In this document: positions 23,668 through 32,920 of the stretch, in pieces
Layout: each line of letters starts with the position of its first letter
Position numbering within the stretch: position 1 is the stretch's first letter
From: Tannerellaceae bacterium
GTDB taxonomy: Bacteria; Bacteroidota; Bacteroidia; Bacteroidales; Tannerellaceae
Direction: 5' to 3'
Assembly: GCA_031280645.1 (NCBI GenBank)
Contig: JAITGL010000011.1
Span: forward strand, 1 to 32,920
DNA: 32,920 nucleotides
Notes under the pieces: model-generated
What the model saw: the letters and a program-made list of their open reading frames with translations, nothing else
The model's database searches: none
Told to the model about the DNA's origin: nothing
Made by a program: the position numbers and the translations under genes

Positions 23668-25314
23668 ATGGAAAATATACTGAAGAAATACTTATCCTGG
23701 CGTCTGGCCTGGCTCCTGTCCTGTTTTTTTGCAACGCCGGCGTTTCCGGCAACCGGCCAGGTTTATAATCCGTCCGACGTTGCGGTTGTTAACGCCATCA
23801 TCGAGGGTAACGGTCTCCGCTGGGCCAAGGCTCCGTCCGACGGATCTTCTGTTCCGGCCGACTGGGAGATGAGGGGACTGGAATCAGCGGAATATGTTAG
23901 TGAAATGGCAATCGGCGTTATGTGGTCGACGGGCAAAACGAACAGGCGGGTAATCAAGCTGTATGTTTGCAATCAAGATTTGACGGGGAGGCTGGACGTG
24001 TCGGGGCTTGGGGAGTTAAAGAACCTTGATTGCTTCAATAATCAACTGACCGAGCTGAATATTTCGGGTCTTAAAAATTTAGAAAAGCTTTCTTGCAGCT
24101 TCAATCAGCTTACGGAGCTTGATGTTGCGCGTCACAACAATTTATATGAGCTTTCCTGCGGCTTTAATGAACTAACCAGGCTGGATGTTTCGGAGCTTAC
24201 GGCTTTAACGCACCTTTCGTGCTTTGTTAATCAACTTACGGAGCTGGATGTTTCGAGGCTTACCCTGTTAACGGGCCTTTTTTGCAGCGACAATCAACTA
24301 ACCAATCTGGATGTTTCGAGGCTTGACAAGTTAGAGCGTATTTCTTGCGGCGACAATAAACTTACCGAGCTGAATTTTGCCGTGGCGGCCAAGTTAGCGA
24401 GTATTTATTGCCCCAGAAATCAACTTACTGAGCTGAATCTTTCGGATTTTAGCTCTTTATATCATCTTGATTACTCCTCCAATCAACTTACCGAGCTGCA
24501 TATTTCGGGATGTCCCCAATTAGAAGGATTGCATTGCCCTTTTAATCAACTTACTGAGCTGGATGTTGCGAACTGTCCCGTTTTACTGACAGTTTCTTGC
24601 GGCTCCAATCAACTTACTGAGCTGAATATTTCAAACTGTCCCACATTATCCGGCATTGAGTGCAGTATCAATAAACTGACTGAGCTGGATGTTTCGGGGT
24701 TTAAAAATTTAAATAGCCTTTCTTGCAGCTCCAATCAGCTGACGGAGCTTGACGTTGCGGGGCTTAGCAGTTTAACGTTTCTTATTTGCTCTTCCAATCA
24801 ACTTACTGAACTTGATCTTTCGGGCTGCGCGAAGTTAGACGAGCCTGATTGCAACGATCAAAAGCCAATCCTCGCAATGAAATGGAACGGTACAACGCAG
24901 CAGTACGATATCCCCATCGCCCTGAACAATCCCACAGGCCTGTCAAAAGGCTTCGGCTATTCCGGCGGAAAGCTTATGGCGGATAATAACTCTTCTGATT
25001 CTACAACCTTTACCGTTGAAACGGGTCTTTCCGGCAAAACGCTTTCGGGCGTAATAAGCCTTACGTATTCTACCGGCTCGGCCAATGAGCGCGCAACCGT
25101 TCCGCATCTGAAAGCGGTTGCGGGCAATGGCTCGATCCTGGTCAGCGGCGTTTCTGTGGGCGACTACCTGAGGGTATATAGCATCTCCGGCAAACTTGTA
25201 TATATGAAGAAGGCCGACTCGTCCGATATGCGGGTCGACGTTGAGCGCGGGATCTATATCGTAGCGTCGGGCAAGATGGCAATCAAGGTTCAGCTGGGTT
25301 ACGGCGGGGATTGA
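23668..25314 (+). CDS. Secreted leucine-rich-repeat protein with sorting-domain-like tail
   Basis: This 548-residue protein has a signal peptide (about residues 1-30) and an N-terminal region of the type seen in Bacteroidetes LRR proteins (VNAIIEGNGLRWAKAP). Thirteen consecutive 21-residue repeats span 114-386, with a partial one to 398. The consensus is L..L..LSCS.NQLTELDVSG, with a Cys in the same place of nearly every repeat. Residues about 400-470 form a linker domain, and the end (LRVYSISGKLVYM, then VERGIYIVASGKMAIKVQL) resembles the type A C-terminal domain that directs proteins through the type IX secretion system. The role is probably binding or adhesion at the cell surface, inferred from the fold. 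It has its own promoter and no operon partners. The DNA repeats are 63 bp long. Confidence 0.85.
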   Translation: MENILKKYLSWRLAWLLSCFFATPAFPATGQVYNPSDVAVVNAIIEGNGLRWAKAPSDGSSVPADWEMRGLESAEYVSEMAIGVMWSTGKTNRRVIKLYVCNQDLTGRLDVSGLGELKNLDCFNNQLTELNISGLKNLEKLSCSFNQLTELDVARHNNLYELSCGFNELTRLDVSELTALTHLSCFVNQLTELDVSRLTLLTGLFCSDNQLTNLDVSRLDKLERISCGDNKLTELNFAVAAKLASIYCPRNQLTELNLSDFSSLYHLDYSSNQLTELHISGCPQLEGLHCPFNQLTELDVANCPVLLTVSCGSNQLTELNISNCPTLSGIECSINKLTELDVSGFKNLNSLSCSSNQLTELDVAGLSSLTFLICSSNQLTELDLSGCAKLDEPDCNDQKPILAMKWNGTTQQYDIPIALNNPTGLSKGFGYSGGKLMADNNSSDSTTFTVETGLSGKTLSGVISLTYSTGSANERATVPHLKAVAGNGSILVSGVSVGDYLRVYSISGKLVYMKKADSSDMRVDVERGIYIVASGKMAIKVQLGYGGD

Positions 25315-25326
25315 AATGGCAGGGGC

Positions 25327-25342
25327 TTACTTCCGGAAGTAA
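25327..25342. other. 16-bp perfect palindrome TTACTTCCGGAAGTAA
   Basis: The sequence equals its reverse complement over 16 bp with no loop. It lies 12 bp after the leucine-rich-repeat gene and about 60 bp upstream of the perfect promoter at 25404-25434, so it could be an operator for the DUF1080 gene. Confidence 0.5.
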
Positions 25343-25403
25343 CGGGTTTCAATTGAGGGGATATTTTACAAGCGGATTGCCCGCCGGATCGGGGGAACCG
25401 TGA

Positions 25404-25434
25404 TTTGCGGTTCACGGGAAATAAGCTACTTTTG
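25404..25434 (+). promoter_or_regulatory. Perfect Bacteroidetes promoter of the DUF1080 gene
   Basis: TTTG (25404-25407), exactly 19 bp, then TACTTTTG (25427-25434), with both boxes fully matching the consensus. It lies inside an upstream extension of the reading frame and therefore fixes the real start at 25478. Confidence 0.85.
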
Positions 25435-25477
25435 TGGCGGTTATAAAAATTCTAACATAAAATTTAATAGAGACAAC

Positions 25478-26275
25478 ATGAAAAAGAAATCATTCTTCAC
25501 CAATTTTCTTTCAGCGAGTTTGTGCATACTGTTCGCCTCCGGCGCGAATGCACAGGAACAAAAAACGTATCCAACTCCAGCCCGTATGCAACCGGCTATG
25601 TCGGAATATTGGACTCCGCAGCCAAAGATTGTTACTCCCGGTACTTCAACGGCTAATGCTACTCTCTCGGCTCCTTCGGATGCCATAATATTATTCGACG
25701 GCAAAGATTTGTCGGAGTGGGAAAGCCCCAAAGGAGGCGCTGCGCAGTGGACGGTGCACGACGGGGTTTTCACGGTTAATAAAAAGTCGGGCGACATTCA
25801 GACCAGGCGGAAATTCGAGAACTATCAGTTGCATATCGAGTGGATGATCCCCACCAACATATCAGGGCAAAGCCAGGGGCGCGGTAATAGCGGCATATTC
25901 ATGCAAGGTCTTTACGAAATCCAGGTGCTCGACAATTATGAGAACGAAACTTACGTTAACGGCCAGGCCGGAAGCGTTTATAAACAAACTCCTCCGCTGG
26001 CCAACGCGATGCGCAAGCCCGGAGAATGGAACGTTTACGATATTATTTATTCGGCCCCGGTCTTTAAAGAGGATGGAACGTACCGTATCCCGCCAACCGT
26101 TACCGTTATTCACAACGGGATTGTCCTCCAGAATCATACTACAATACTTGGAACGACAGAGTACATCGGTTTCCCTAAAGTGAAAGCGCATGGAGCCGGC
26201 CCCATCGTTCTCCAGAGCCACGGAGATCCGAGCGAGCCGATAAGTTTCCGCAACATTTGGATCAGGGAGCTTTAA
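25478..26275 (+). CDS. Exported DUF1080 (3-keto-disaccharide hydrolase-type) protein
   Basis: This 265-residue protein has a signal peptide cleaved after SGANA (residue 25), a Pro-rich linker, and one DUF1080/PF06439 domain from about 65 to the end. The domain is a concanavalin-like jelly roll, recognised by IILFDGKDLSEWES, the IEWMIP strand, RGNSGIFMQGLYEIQVLD, PGEWNVYDI and the closing ISFRNIWIREL. Family members bind or hydrolyse sugars, and some are described as 3-keto-glycoside hydrolases; activity here is inferred from the family. The frame is open back to 25400, but the perfect promoter lies in that extension, so the ATG at 25478, directly before the signal peptide, is the start. The gene is monocistronic, with a strong terminator 20 bp downstream shared with the converging phosphorylase gene. 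Confidence 0.9.
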   Translation: MKKKSFFTNFLSASLCILFASGANAQEQKTYPTPARMQPAMSEYWTPQPKIVTPGTSTANATLSAPSDAIILFDGKDLSEWESPKGGAAQWTVHDGVFTVNKKSGDIQTRRKFENYQLHIEWMIPTNISGQSQGRGNSGIFMQGLYEIQVLDNYENETYVNGQAGSVYKQTPPLANAMRKPGEWNVYDIIYSAPVFKEDGTYRIPPTVTVIHNGIVLQNHTTILGTTEYIGFPKVKAHGAGPIVLQSHGDPSEPISFRNIWIREL

Positions 26276-26295
26276 GTCCATATCACTATCCTCCT

Positions 26296-26340
26296 AAAAA
26301 ATATCCCCGAACTGCTTTGAGCAATCCGGGGATATTTTTA
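26296..26340. terminator. Bidirectional terminator between converging genes
   Basis: AAAAATATCCCCG (26297-26309) and CGGGGATATTTTT (26327-26339) are perfectly complementary over 13 bp with a 17-nt loop and end in a T-run on both strands. It serves the DUF1080 gene (plus) and the phosphorylase gene (minus). Confidence 0.92.
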
Positions 26341-26353
26341 TTGTATACTTCCA

Positions 26354-28930
26354 TTAATAGTCGGGAGTTATCCACCTGACGTATGCAAAGTCCATGCGGT
26401 GTGGGAGGTCGTTGTTAAGCGGGAATACGCGATAGCCTATTTTGCGTAGGCCGGCTTCGGGCGCGGCAACCTTGAGTTCAAAGTGCAGCCGCGGTCCATC
26501 TTCACTGACGAGGGCGAAGGGATGAACGGCGGCAAGTTCTGTGCGTCCGCTCTCCGGATTATCCCATCCCACAACCATCTCTGCGCCGAGCATACCGCGC
26601 AGTTCGTTGCGGTTGATTACCATATTATAGGTATAAACATAGCCGACTTTGGGGATGCGAATCGAAGGGCGATTGTCAGTCGTGAACGATTCGATGGTAA
26701 AGCTGTCCCAATGCTCGGCAACTTCTTCTTTCCAGGCGGCAATTTCTCGCGCCTTGGCATAATTGCCGGCGGTAAGGAGCGCTGACCGGGAGGCGAGCTT
26801 GAGGTATATTTTGTTCACATAGTCGTCGAGCATGCGTTTCATCGTGTAGTGCGGGGCTATCTGTGCAATGGAGTTCTTGATATATTGTACCCATTCGGGT
26901 GAATAGCCTTTGCTGTTGCGAGCATAGTAAAGCGGGATGATTTCGTTTTCGAGCATTTGATAGATGGTGGCTGCGTCGAGCTGATCCTGGTACTGCTGGT
27001 TTTCGTAGGTGCGCTTGTCGGTCAAGGCCCATCCGGCTCCTTTCTTGTATCCTTCGAACCACCATCCGTCGAGTACAGAGAAATTGAGTACTCCATTCAT
27101 CTGCGCCTTCTCGCCCGATGTTCCTGAAGCTTCGAGCGGTCGGGTTGGGGTATTGAGCCATACGTCTACGCCGGAAATTAATCGGCGTGCTAATCGCATG
27201 TCGTAGTTTTCGAGGAATATGATTTTGCCGAGAAATTCAGGTCTGCGTGATATCTCGATTATGTGTTTTATTAATCCTTGTCCTCCTCCGTCGGCAGGAT
27301 GCGCTTTGCCTGTGAATATAAATTGTATTGGGCGCTTCTCATTATTTACTATTCGTGAAAGACGGTCGAGGTCGGTAAAGAGTAGATGTGCGCGTTTATA
27401 TGTTGCGAATCGGCGTCCGAAGCCGATGAAAAGCGCGTTAGGATTTATTTGTTCGAGGATGGATACAACTTTGGAAGGATCGCCCTGGTTTTTGAGCCAA
27501 CTGCCTTCGAACTGCGCTTTGATATAATCTACAAGCTTATTTTTCAAAGCCTGCCTTATGTTCCATATTTCCTCGTCGGAGGCGCGATAGATGTTTTCCC
27601 AATGATCTGGATTTGACTGGTCGTTGATAAAATACTTTCCGAAGTGTGAGTAATAGAATCGCTTCCATTCGTTGGCGGCCCATGTCGGCATGTGAACTCC
27701 GTTAGTAACCCATGTGACATGCAGTTCTTCGGGGAAGTATCCATGCCATATCGGGGCGAACATGCGTCGCGATACATGTCCGTGCAAAAGGCTCACGCCG
27801 TTGGCTTCCTGGCAAGTATTGAGAGCAAATACGCTCATCGAGAACTTCTCGCTCGTTCCGGGATTTTCACGTCCCATGTCGATAAATTCCTGCCAGGTTA
27901 TTCCCATTCGCTCAGGAAATTCTCCCATATAACGACCGATGAGGCTTTCCTCAAAATAATCGTGCCCGGCCGGCACAGGCGTGTGCACGGTATAGAGGCT
28001 TGAAGCGCGAACAACTTCGAGCGCCTCGTTGAATGATAGTTTATCGTCTGAGATATAATCTACCAAGCGCTGGGCATTGATGAGTGCGGCATGCCCTTCG
28101 TTGCAGTGATATACCTGCTTGCGGATGCCGAGCATCTTCAGGAGGAGGATACCGCCGATACCAAGCATGTATTCCTGCTTCATCCTGTTCTCCCAGTCGC
28201 CGCCATAGAGCTGGTGAGTGATAGAGCGATCCCATTCGCTGTTTTGTGTTATGTCGGTATCCATCAGATAGAGCGGTACGCGGCCCACGCTGGCTTTCCA
28301 AACATTGGCATAAACGATGCGCCCCGGAAAAGGAACCTCGAGGAGGATCGGTTCGCCGTTACTGTTAGTCACCTGGCTGATAGGCAGGTAGCTGAAGTTT
28401 TGCGGCTCGTAGTTGGCAATCTGCTGCCCGTCAATGGCGAGTGACTGGGTGAAGTATCCGTAGCGATATAAAAATCCCACAGCTGTGAGATCAACGCGGC
28501 TGTCGCTTGCCTCCTTCAGATAATCGCCTGCCAACACACCAAGGCCTCCGGAGTATATCTTCAGGACGTGTGAAAGTCCATACTCCATGCTGAAGTAGGC
28601 AACTGAGGGCTTGGCCACATCAGGCTCCACGCTCATATATTCACGATAAGAATCATAGACGCGGCGAATTTCCTCCATTAGCCTCCTATCGGCGATTATA
28701 TCCTCCATGCGTTTAACCGACAGGCCCTGGAGCATCAGTACGGGATTGCCGTTGGCTGCTTCCCAACCTTTGGCGTCAATCTTAATGAACAATTCCCGAG
28801 CTTCATCGTTCCACACCCACCACAGGTTTCCGGCAATTTCGCCGAGCGATTCGAGCTCTTCGGGGAGCGTAGACTGGGTGTATATTTCCTTCCAAGCGGG
28901 AGTGTTGTAATTGCTTGATCTTACTTTCAT
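26354..28930 (-). CDS. glgP: Alpha-glucan (glycogen) phosphorylase, GT35
   Basis: This 858-residue enzyme releases glucose-1-phosphate from alpha-1,4-glucan using PLP. It is of the bacterial short type with an N-terminal DUF3417-like segment ([16 protein letters not shown], 33-48). Key motifs are [20 protein letters not shown] (112-131), HCNEGHAA (275-282), [10 protein letters not shown] (504-513) and [16 protein letters not shown] (598-613), where Lys608 is the PLP lysine. The C-terminal 100 residues extend beyond the catalytic fold, as in Bacteroidetes homologues. It follows the glycogen synthase gene by 23 bp on the same strand, so one message encodes both synthesis and breakdown. A second ATG lies six bases upstream, so the exact start could be two codons earlier. 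Confidence 0.94.
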   Translation of the reverse strand: MKVRSSNYNTPAWKEIYTQSTLPEELESLGEIAGNLWWVWNDEARELFIKIDAKGWEAANGNPVLMLQGLSVKRMEDIIADRRLMEEIRRVYDSYREYMSVEPDVAKPSVAYFSMEYGLSHVLKIYSGGLGVLAGDYLKEASDSRVDLTAVGFLYRYGYFTQSLAIDGQQIANYEPQNFSYLPISQVTNSNGEPILLEVPFPGRIVYANVWKASVGRVPLYLMDTDITQNSEWDRSITHQLYGGDWENRMKQEYMLGIGGILLLKMLGIRKQVYHCNEGHAALINAQRLVDYISDDKLSFNEALEVVRASSLYTVHTPVPAGHDYFEESLIGRYMGEFPERMGITWQEFIDMGRENPGTSEKFSMSVFALNTCQEANGVSLLHGHVSRRMFAPIWHGYFPEELHVTWVTNGVHMPTWAANEWKRFYYSHFGKYFINDQSNPDHWENIYRASDEEIWNIRQALKNKLVDYIKAQFEGSWLKNQGDPSKVVSILEQINPNALFIGFGRRFATYKRAHLLFTDLDRLSRIVNNEKRPIQFIFTGKAHPADGGGQGLIKHIIEISRRPEFLGKIIFLENYDMRLARRLISGVDVWLNTPTRPLEASGTSGEKAQMNGVLNFSVLDGWWFEGYKKGAGWALTDKRTYENQQYQDQLDAATIYQMLENEIIPLYYARNSKGYSPEWVQYIKNSIAQIAPHYTMKRMLDDYVNKIYLKLASRSALLTAGNYAKAREIAAWKEEVAEHWDSFTIESFTTDNRPSIRIPKVGYVYTYNMVINRNELRGMLGAEMVVGWDNPESGRTELAAVHPFALVSEDGPRLHFELKVAAPEAGLRKIGYRVFPLNNDLPHRMDFAYVRWITPDY

Positions 28931-28953
28931 TTCATTGCTTTTAGTTGTTTATA

Positions 28954-30597
28954 TCAGTTTTTCGTTCTCTGTGAAGCCTTTTGCAAGGCATGGCCAAAGG
29001 CCTTATAATAATATGTAATAAACCGCGCCCAGCTAGCTTGCGAGGCAAGATTCCGACAGCGATTTCGGATTTCGATAGTAGTGGCTTCGGATGCGGCGGC
29101 AAGGTCGGCAATGGTATCGGCCGTGGCCTTAACCACTTCATCGTAATTATCGTCGGTACGCTTTATAACTTTCACGCCAGTAGAAGCATCAAGCCCGGCC
29201 CCTTCCGCCTGCGCCCAGAGGCCAAAGCCGGCCAAAGTGGTTGTAATGGTGGGCGTTCCAAAGGCGATGCTTTCGAGAGGAGTATATCCCCAAGGCTCGT
29301 AATATGAGGGAAATACGGTGGCATCCATGCCGATAAGAAGCTCGTAGTAGGTACGGTTGAAAATCCCGTCGCATCCGTTCAGATAACTTGGTACATAAAC
29401 GATGCGCACCCGCCCCAACGCCTCAAATCCATGACTGCGAATGGCACCGAGTATTCTATCGTCGGTCTCATTATTAATCCAATGCGTTATCCAAGGAACC
29501 TGAAGCGGCTCATCCTGCTCAATATTATTTTCTATAATATATTTCAGATCTGCCCTCGCACTGTGCGTCCAGGCCGGCACCATTATGAAAGCGACCACTT
29601 CGCGATCTATGTCTGCCCTTCGGCGCAGGCTGCTTATCGCGTCGATAAAAACGTCGAGCCCCTTGTTGCGATACTCATATCGCCCTGCGGTAGCAATAAA
29701 AAAGGCATTGTTGCCAACGGGCGCTCCTGTAAGCTTCCCGGCAACGTCGGCAAGGAGCGAGCGAGCTTCTTCCCGTTTGGCAACGTAGTCGCTCCCGGAG
29801 GGTACAAAATTTGGTTCAAAGCCGTTTGGAGTCACCACGTCGGGGACTTTGCCAAGGATACGGCTACATTCGAGGGCGGTGATGTCGCTCACGGTAGTGA
29901 AGCAGTCGGCATGTGCGGCGGCCTGTTTCTCAAGCGAATGTTTGGCGTCAACGTTCAATTGGCGGGCAATTACATCGGCATCGCAGTCTTCTGAAAGAGA
30001 ATACAATCGGAGTCCATTGCCCGACATAGAGCGGCCCGTGGTTGTAGCGTGAGTAACAAAAACGGTTGCAGCTTCCGGCAGATGCTTCTTAATATACAAA
30101 AGTCCCATACCCAGCGTCCATTCATTAAATACACTAACTATTTGTTTCCCGTCAAGTTCAAAAAAACGGCAAAAGCTCTCAATAGTTTTACCTGCGGAAT
30201 ATGCAAACACGCACGACTCACGATAATCGCCGTATCCGCGTATCGAATCAACGCCAAAACGCTCCCACATTTCATAAAAAAAATCATTACTCTCCTTCAT
30301 AAACGGCATGAAATCAACGAGAATAACAATCGGCTGCCCTACTACGTTCCAACACCCCACACGAAGCTTCAACCTCCACGTATCGGCCGCATGAGTACGC
30401 CAGTCGGCCAGCAAAGTCCGATCTTCAAGAAAATCAATCGGCCTAGATTCCTTGAAATCCGGACCAATGAAAATCATATTGTTAGTGAAATCCGTTTGCA
30501 GCGTAAAGGCTTTTGTCGACAAAACAGTGTAAATGCCTCCAACTTTGTTACATACTTCCCAACTGCTTTCAAAAATATAATCAGGTTTAATAGTCAT
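28954..30597 (-). CDS. Glycogen synthase, GT3 (eukaryotic-like) family
   Basis: This 547-residue glucosyltransferase is of the GT3 (GYS) type rather than the usual bacterial GT5 GlgA. The N-terminus carries FESSWEVCNKVGGIYTVLST (9-28), the GT3 sugar-nucleotide-binding start. The GT3 signature continues with HATTTGRS, TTVSDITALEC, DVVTPNG, GRYEYRNKGLDVFIDA, and the catalytic E-x7-E motif PSYYEPWGYTPLE (Glu434 and Glu442). GT3 enzymes generally use UDP-glucose; that preference is inferred from the family. The protein is shorter than animal enzymes, as is usual in Bacteroidetes. It is the first gene of a two-gene unit with the phosphorylase, and its promoter is visible about 35 bp upstream. No branching or debranching gene is in the window. 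Confidence 0.94.
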   Translation of the reverse strand: MTIKPDYIFESSWEVCNKVGGIYTVLSTKAFTLQTDFTNNMIFIGPDFKESRPIDFLEDRTLLADWRTHAADTWRLKLRVGCWNVVGQPIVILVDFMPFMKESNDFFYEMWERFGVDSIRGYGDYRESCVFAYSAGKTIESFCRFFELDGKQIVSVFNEWTLGMGLLYIKKHLPEAATVFVTHATTTGRSMSGNGLRLYSLSEDCDADVIARQLNVDAKHSLEKQAAAHADCFTTVSDITALECSRILGKVPDVVTPNGFEPNFVPSGSDYVAKREEARSLLADVAGKLTGAPVGNNAFFIATAGRYEYRNKGLDVFIDAISSLRRRADIDREVVAFIMVPAWTHSARADLKYIIENNIEQDEPLQVPWITHWINNETDDRILGAIRSHGFEALGRVRIVYVPSYLNGCDGIFNRTYYELLIGMDATVFPSYYEPWGYTPLESIAFGTPTITTTLAGFGLWAQAEGAGLDASTGVKVIKRTDDNYDEVVKATADTIADLAAASEATTIEIRNRCRNLASQASWARFITYYYKAFGHALQKASQRTKN

Positions 30598-30629
30598 ACA
30601 AGATTTGATAGTCCATTTTCATTAGCCGA

Positions 30630-30660
30630 CAAAGATAGAATTGAAAATTGAAAATTAAAA
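30630..30660 (-). promoter_or_regulatory. Promoter of the glycogen operon
   Basis: The minus strand has TATCTTTG (plus-strand 30630-30637), a perfect -7 box, with TTTT (30657-30660) at the 19-bp -33 position (three of four bases). The sequence between is A/T-rich with repeated TTGAAAA. Transcription would start about 25-30 nt before the ATG. Confidence 0.65.
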
Positions 30661-30954
30661 ATGCTTTGAATCATGATTTTCTTCAGCCGATTAGTAAAAT
30701 AATGCCCATAAATACAAATTAATAATGCAATCCATCAGTGCAAATGAATATCATTGTTTTATTTCTGAAACGAGCAATATTTCGCAAAGTCTTGTCAAAA
30801 AACTGTCGTTTAGTTTCAAGCACATAACCTGCTTTACGACGCGGACAGGACGGGACTGGAGGTTGTGACACAATCAATGCCAAGGTTTTGAAGCATCCGG
30901 TAATAGCATGTTTTAGCCAACCGATGAGCAAATACGAACGGTAGATTATCTAAA
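30661..30954. other. Intergenic stretch with no recognised gene
   Basis: A 70-codon minus-strand frame (30719-30931, beginning MLIGWLKHAITGC) has no recognised motif, promoter or partner. It may be debris of a mobile element, as the next feature is a decayed transposase. I see no RNA gene or strong repeat here. Confidence 0.35.
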
Positions 30955-31720
30955 TCCTATTTTGATCAAGACATGAATTTGTTCAAAATATACTGTTTTA
31001 TGGATAAGTTGTACAAAATGGGCAGGATATAGTACGAAAAATAAGTGTAGAACACTCACGAAAAGCCTTGGAGCAGTATAGGCCTCGTTTTTTGATGTAA
31101 CGACACTACATGTCGAAAGTGACTATGGAGATGAACTGCATAAGAAAGAATACTCAAAAGACGGCAAACACAGTCGGCCTCAAGTTGTTTTAGGGTTACT
31201 TGACAGTAAAAGAGACTATCTATTAGCCGATTCCCTGTTTAATGGTTTACAATACGAAAGTCTCCACTATGGGAATCATAGTGGAAGACTTTGTTCGTCG
31301 ATTTGATCTTGAAGACTTTGTGGTAGTGGCAGATTCGGTGTTGATGAACCTGCGGAACATATCAATGATGGAATCGGAAGGATATAAATACATAGTGCGA
31401 GCAAGAATAAAGAATGCGAATAAAAGTCAGTGGAATGGATATTGTCACTTGATAAACGTGAAGGCACGTTTTATGAAAAGCTCAAATCGGAAGGATGCTG
31501 TTTGATAGTATTCAGCATCTTGAGTAAGATAATTATGTACAAAACAGGGCAAAGGCGTACAATGTTTAACAACAGCCTATAAAATCGGAACTTTACCAAA
31601 GAAAACATCAACAAGCGTAGCTACAACAAGTTTCTCGACATAAGCGATAATGTAGAGTTTCAATAAATCAACAGAAAATGATTTAAGATATGCAATGGGA
31701 TGGCTTAAAAGGGTAAACTA
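30955..31720 (+). pseudogene. Decayed DDE transposase of IS1634/IS4 type
   Basis: The plus strand retains pieces of an IS1634-like transposase in several frames. FMDKLYK appears near 31000. DVTTLHVESDYGDELHKKEY with SKDGKHSRPQVVLGLLDS lies at about 31094-31215 and holds the first catalytic Asp of the YDVTTL motif. After a frame change near 31245 comes DLEDFVVVADSVLMN (second catalytic Asp in ADS) and YKYIVRARIKNANKSQW. TKENINKR and YNKFLDISDNVEF lie near 31590-31665. Stops and frameshifts separate these blocks and the C-terminal Glu region is not recoverable, so the gene is dead. I could not define terminal inverted repeats. Confidence 0.8.
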
Positions 31721-31862
31721 ATAAGGGCTCTATAAAAGAGCAAAACGAAATGGCGTTAAAATATGTTCAGACAAAAATCATATCTATCGGAATAACAACA
31801 ACTTAATGGCAAAGTAAATTCTGTAAAAGTCACGATTTGTTCTGACAGTTAGTTTTTAGGAA

Positions 31863-32920
31863 CTATAAAAAGTTGTCAGATTGCGAGTCCAAATATAGTG
31901 ATTTATTCTCACGTATCCAGTTATCCTGCGCTACACCGACATTATTAGAGATGTCCGTTTGCGCAGGATAAATAGTTTTTGCCAAGTCTGCGAGATAGTG
32001 TTCTTTTGCCAGATTTGTATTGTCAACAAAAGTTTGCATAGGCGTTTTACCCAAACAAACTTTTCCGGAATGCGGTCTTTGAGTGTTGTAGTCCTGCATC
32101 CAAATATCAAGATCTGTTTGCAGGTCTTGAATTGAAGAGTATATCTTTTCCGAAAAGCAATTGCATAAAACTCGTTTTGTATCGTTCTGTGGAAACGTTC
32201 ACAGATGCCATTGGTCTGTGGACTCTTAGCTTTAATTTTTGTGTGATCTATATCCTCGATAGCCAAATATAATTGGTATTCGTGACGATCACGTGCACCA
32301 CAATATTCCTTTCTCCTGTCAGTAAGCATGCGTAGGCAACGCAACTCGTGTAGTTCGAAGAAGGGGATTACCCTATCATTGAGCAAATCGACAGCAACCA
32401 GAGCATTCTTTCTATCATACAGTTTAGCAAACCAACTTTAGAGAAGGTATCGATAAAAGTTTGCTGATATATATGCCCAACGCCTTTTATGTGCCCTACA
32501 TAGTATGTATCCTGAGATCCGAGATAACCGGGATGGTGGGTTTCGATCTCTCCGCGGGACATCTTTTCTTCTTTAGCTTGTTAGAGGGCTGCGATTTGAG
32601 CTTCTGTGAGTATTATGCCCTCCTGCTGATCTTTGGTTGATAGGGCTTTAAGTCGTTTTTGAAAAGTTGCCAAATCATGCCGCAACCAGATGCTACGCAC
32701 TCCGCCGGCAGAGATAGTCATGCCTTTTTTCAGTTCGTTGGATACTCGAAGTTGCCCCAATGCTGGATTTTCTATCGCCAACTCAACCACTGCTTGCTCA
32801 ATGTGCTCTTCTACCCTGTTTTTTAATATCGGCTTCTTTCGGAATATCTCTTGCATGGATAGCTCACCGCCTTGTTCGTAAAGCTCTTTGGAGCGATAAA
32901 AACGATCACGGCTGTAACCC
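31863..32920 (-). pseudogene. Frameshifted IS481-type transposase, N-terminus beyond the window
   Basis: Reading leftward from the right edge, the frame opens with [20 protein letters not shown] (helix-turn-helix region) and continues through [16 protein letters not shown] to TEAQIAAL. An in-frame TAA follows at about 32581, and then QAKEEKMSRGEIETHHPGYL with the first catalytic Asp in GSQDTYYVG. A frameshift near 32440 leads to FAKLYDRKNALVAVDLLNDR, LTDRRKEYCG (second Asp), KAKSPQTNGICERFHRT (catalytic Glu), and a second frameshift near 32130 leads to MQDYNTQRPHSGKVCLGKTP and the stop at 31863. The rve/IS481 core and DDE residues survive, but one nonsense and two frameshift lesions interrupt them. 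It is oriented opposite to the adjacent IS1634-like remnant. Confidence 0.87.

Noticed and set aside
25400..25477. N-terminal extension of the DUF1080 protein
   Set aside because: The perfect promoter (25404-25434) lies within it, and a normal signal peptide begins at 25478.

Overview
The window looks like chromosome from a Bacteroidales bacterium. Most genes with a visible upstream region carry the Bacteroidetes sigma-factor -7 box TAnnTTTG, and two of these (before trpB and before the DUF1080 gene) have a perfect TTTG-N19-TAnnTTTG promoter. Shine-Dalgarno sequences are scarce. The gene content also fits: lipoprotein exports, a GT3 glycogen synthase paired with an alpha-glucan phosphorylase, a secreted GH9 cellulase and GH2 enzyme, a DUF1080 protein, and a leucine-rich-repeat protein with a C-terminal tail like a type IX sorting domain. 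The species cannot be named from the sequence.

Layout. 1-730: a truncated unrecognised gene, a palindrome and direct repeat, a terminator and tRNA-Leu(CAA). 731-5567 (minus): an endonuclease/exonuclease/phosphatase lipoprotein, then a beta-helix lipoprotein translationally coupled to a 7TM-HD cyclic-di-AMP phosphodiesterase-like protein. 5682-6320: a 16-unit tandem array with a 41-42 bp period. 6475-11608 (plus): dihydrolipoyl dehydrogenase and a large secreted GH2 enzyme with an inserted LamG-like domain. 11942-14319 (plus): an MBOAT O-acyltransferase and its SGNH partner. 14362-18005 (minus): alkaline phosphatase, a sodium:solute symporter and a decayed FAD-dependent oxidoreductase. 18063-20891 (minus): trpB-trpE with a promoter and a long structured leader that contains an intrinsic terminator. 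20995-21302: a second tandem array, period exactly 42 bp. 21610-26275 (plus): GH9 cellulase, initiator tRNA-fMet, leucine-rich-repeat protein and DUF1080 protein. 26354-30597 (minus): the glycogen synthase-phosphorylase operon. 30955-32920: two decayed insertion sequences.

The most unusual signal is the pair of tandem arrays. Their sequences are unrelated, but they share one design: a 14-bp dyad with 6-bp arms and a variable central dinucleotide (TTTAAG-NN-CTTAAA in one, TCTGAC-NN-GTCAGA in the other), followed by a 27-28 bp spacer, repeated every 41-42 bp, which is close to four helical turns. Each array lies between divergently transcribed genes, close to recognisable promoters. The dyad arms do not vary among the core copies, while the spacers do. 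This suggests multi-site, helically phased protein binding rather than a coding or CRISPR function.

In metabolic terms the window combines secreted polysaccharide degradation (GH2, GH9, DUF1080), glycogen turnover, phosphate release and solute uptake, envelope or exopolysaccharide acylation, and part of tryptophan synthesis. The trpG, trpD, trpC, trpF and trpA genes are not here.
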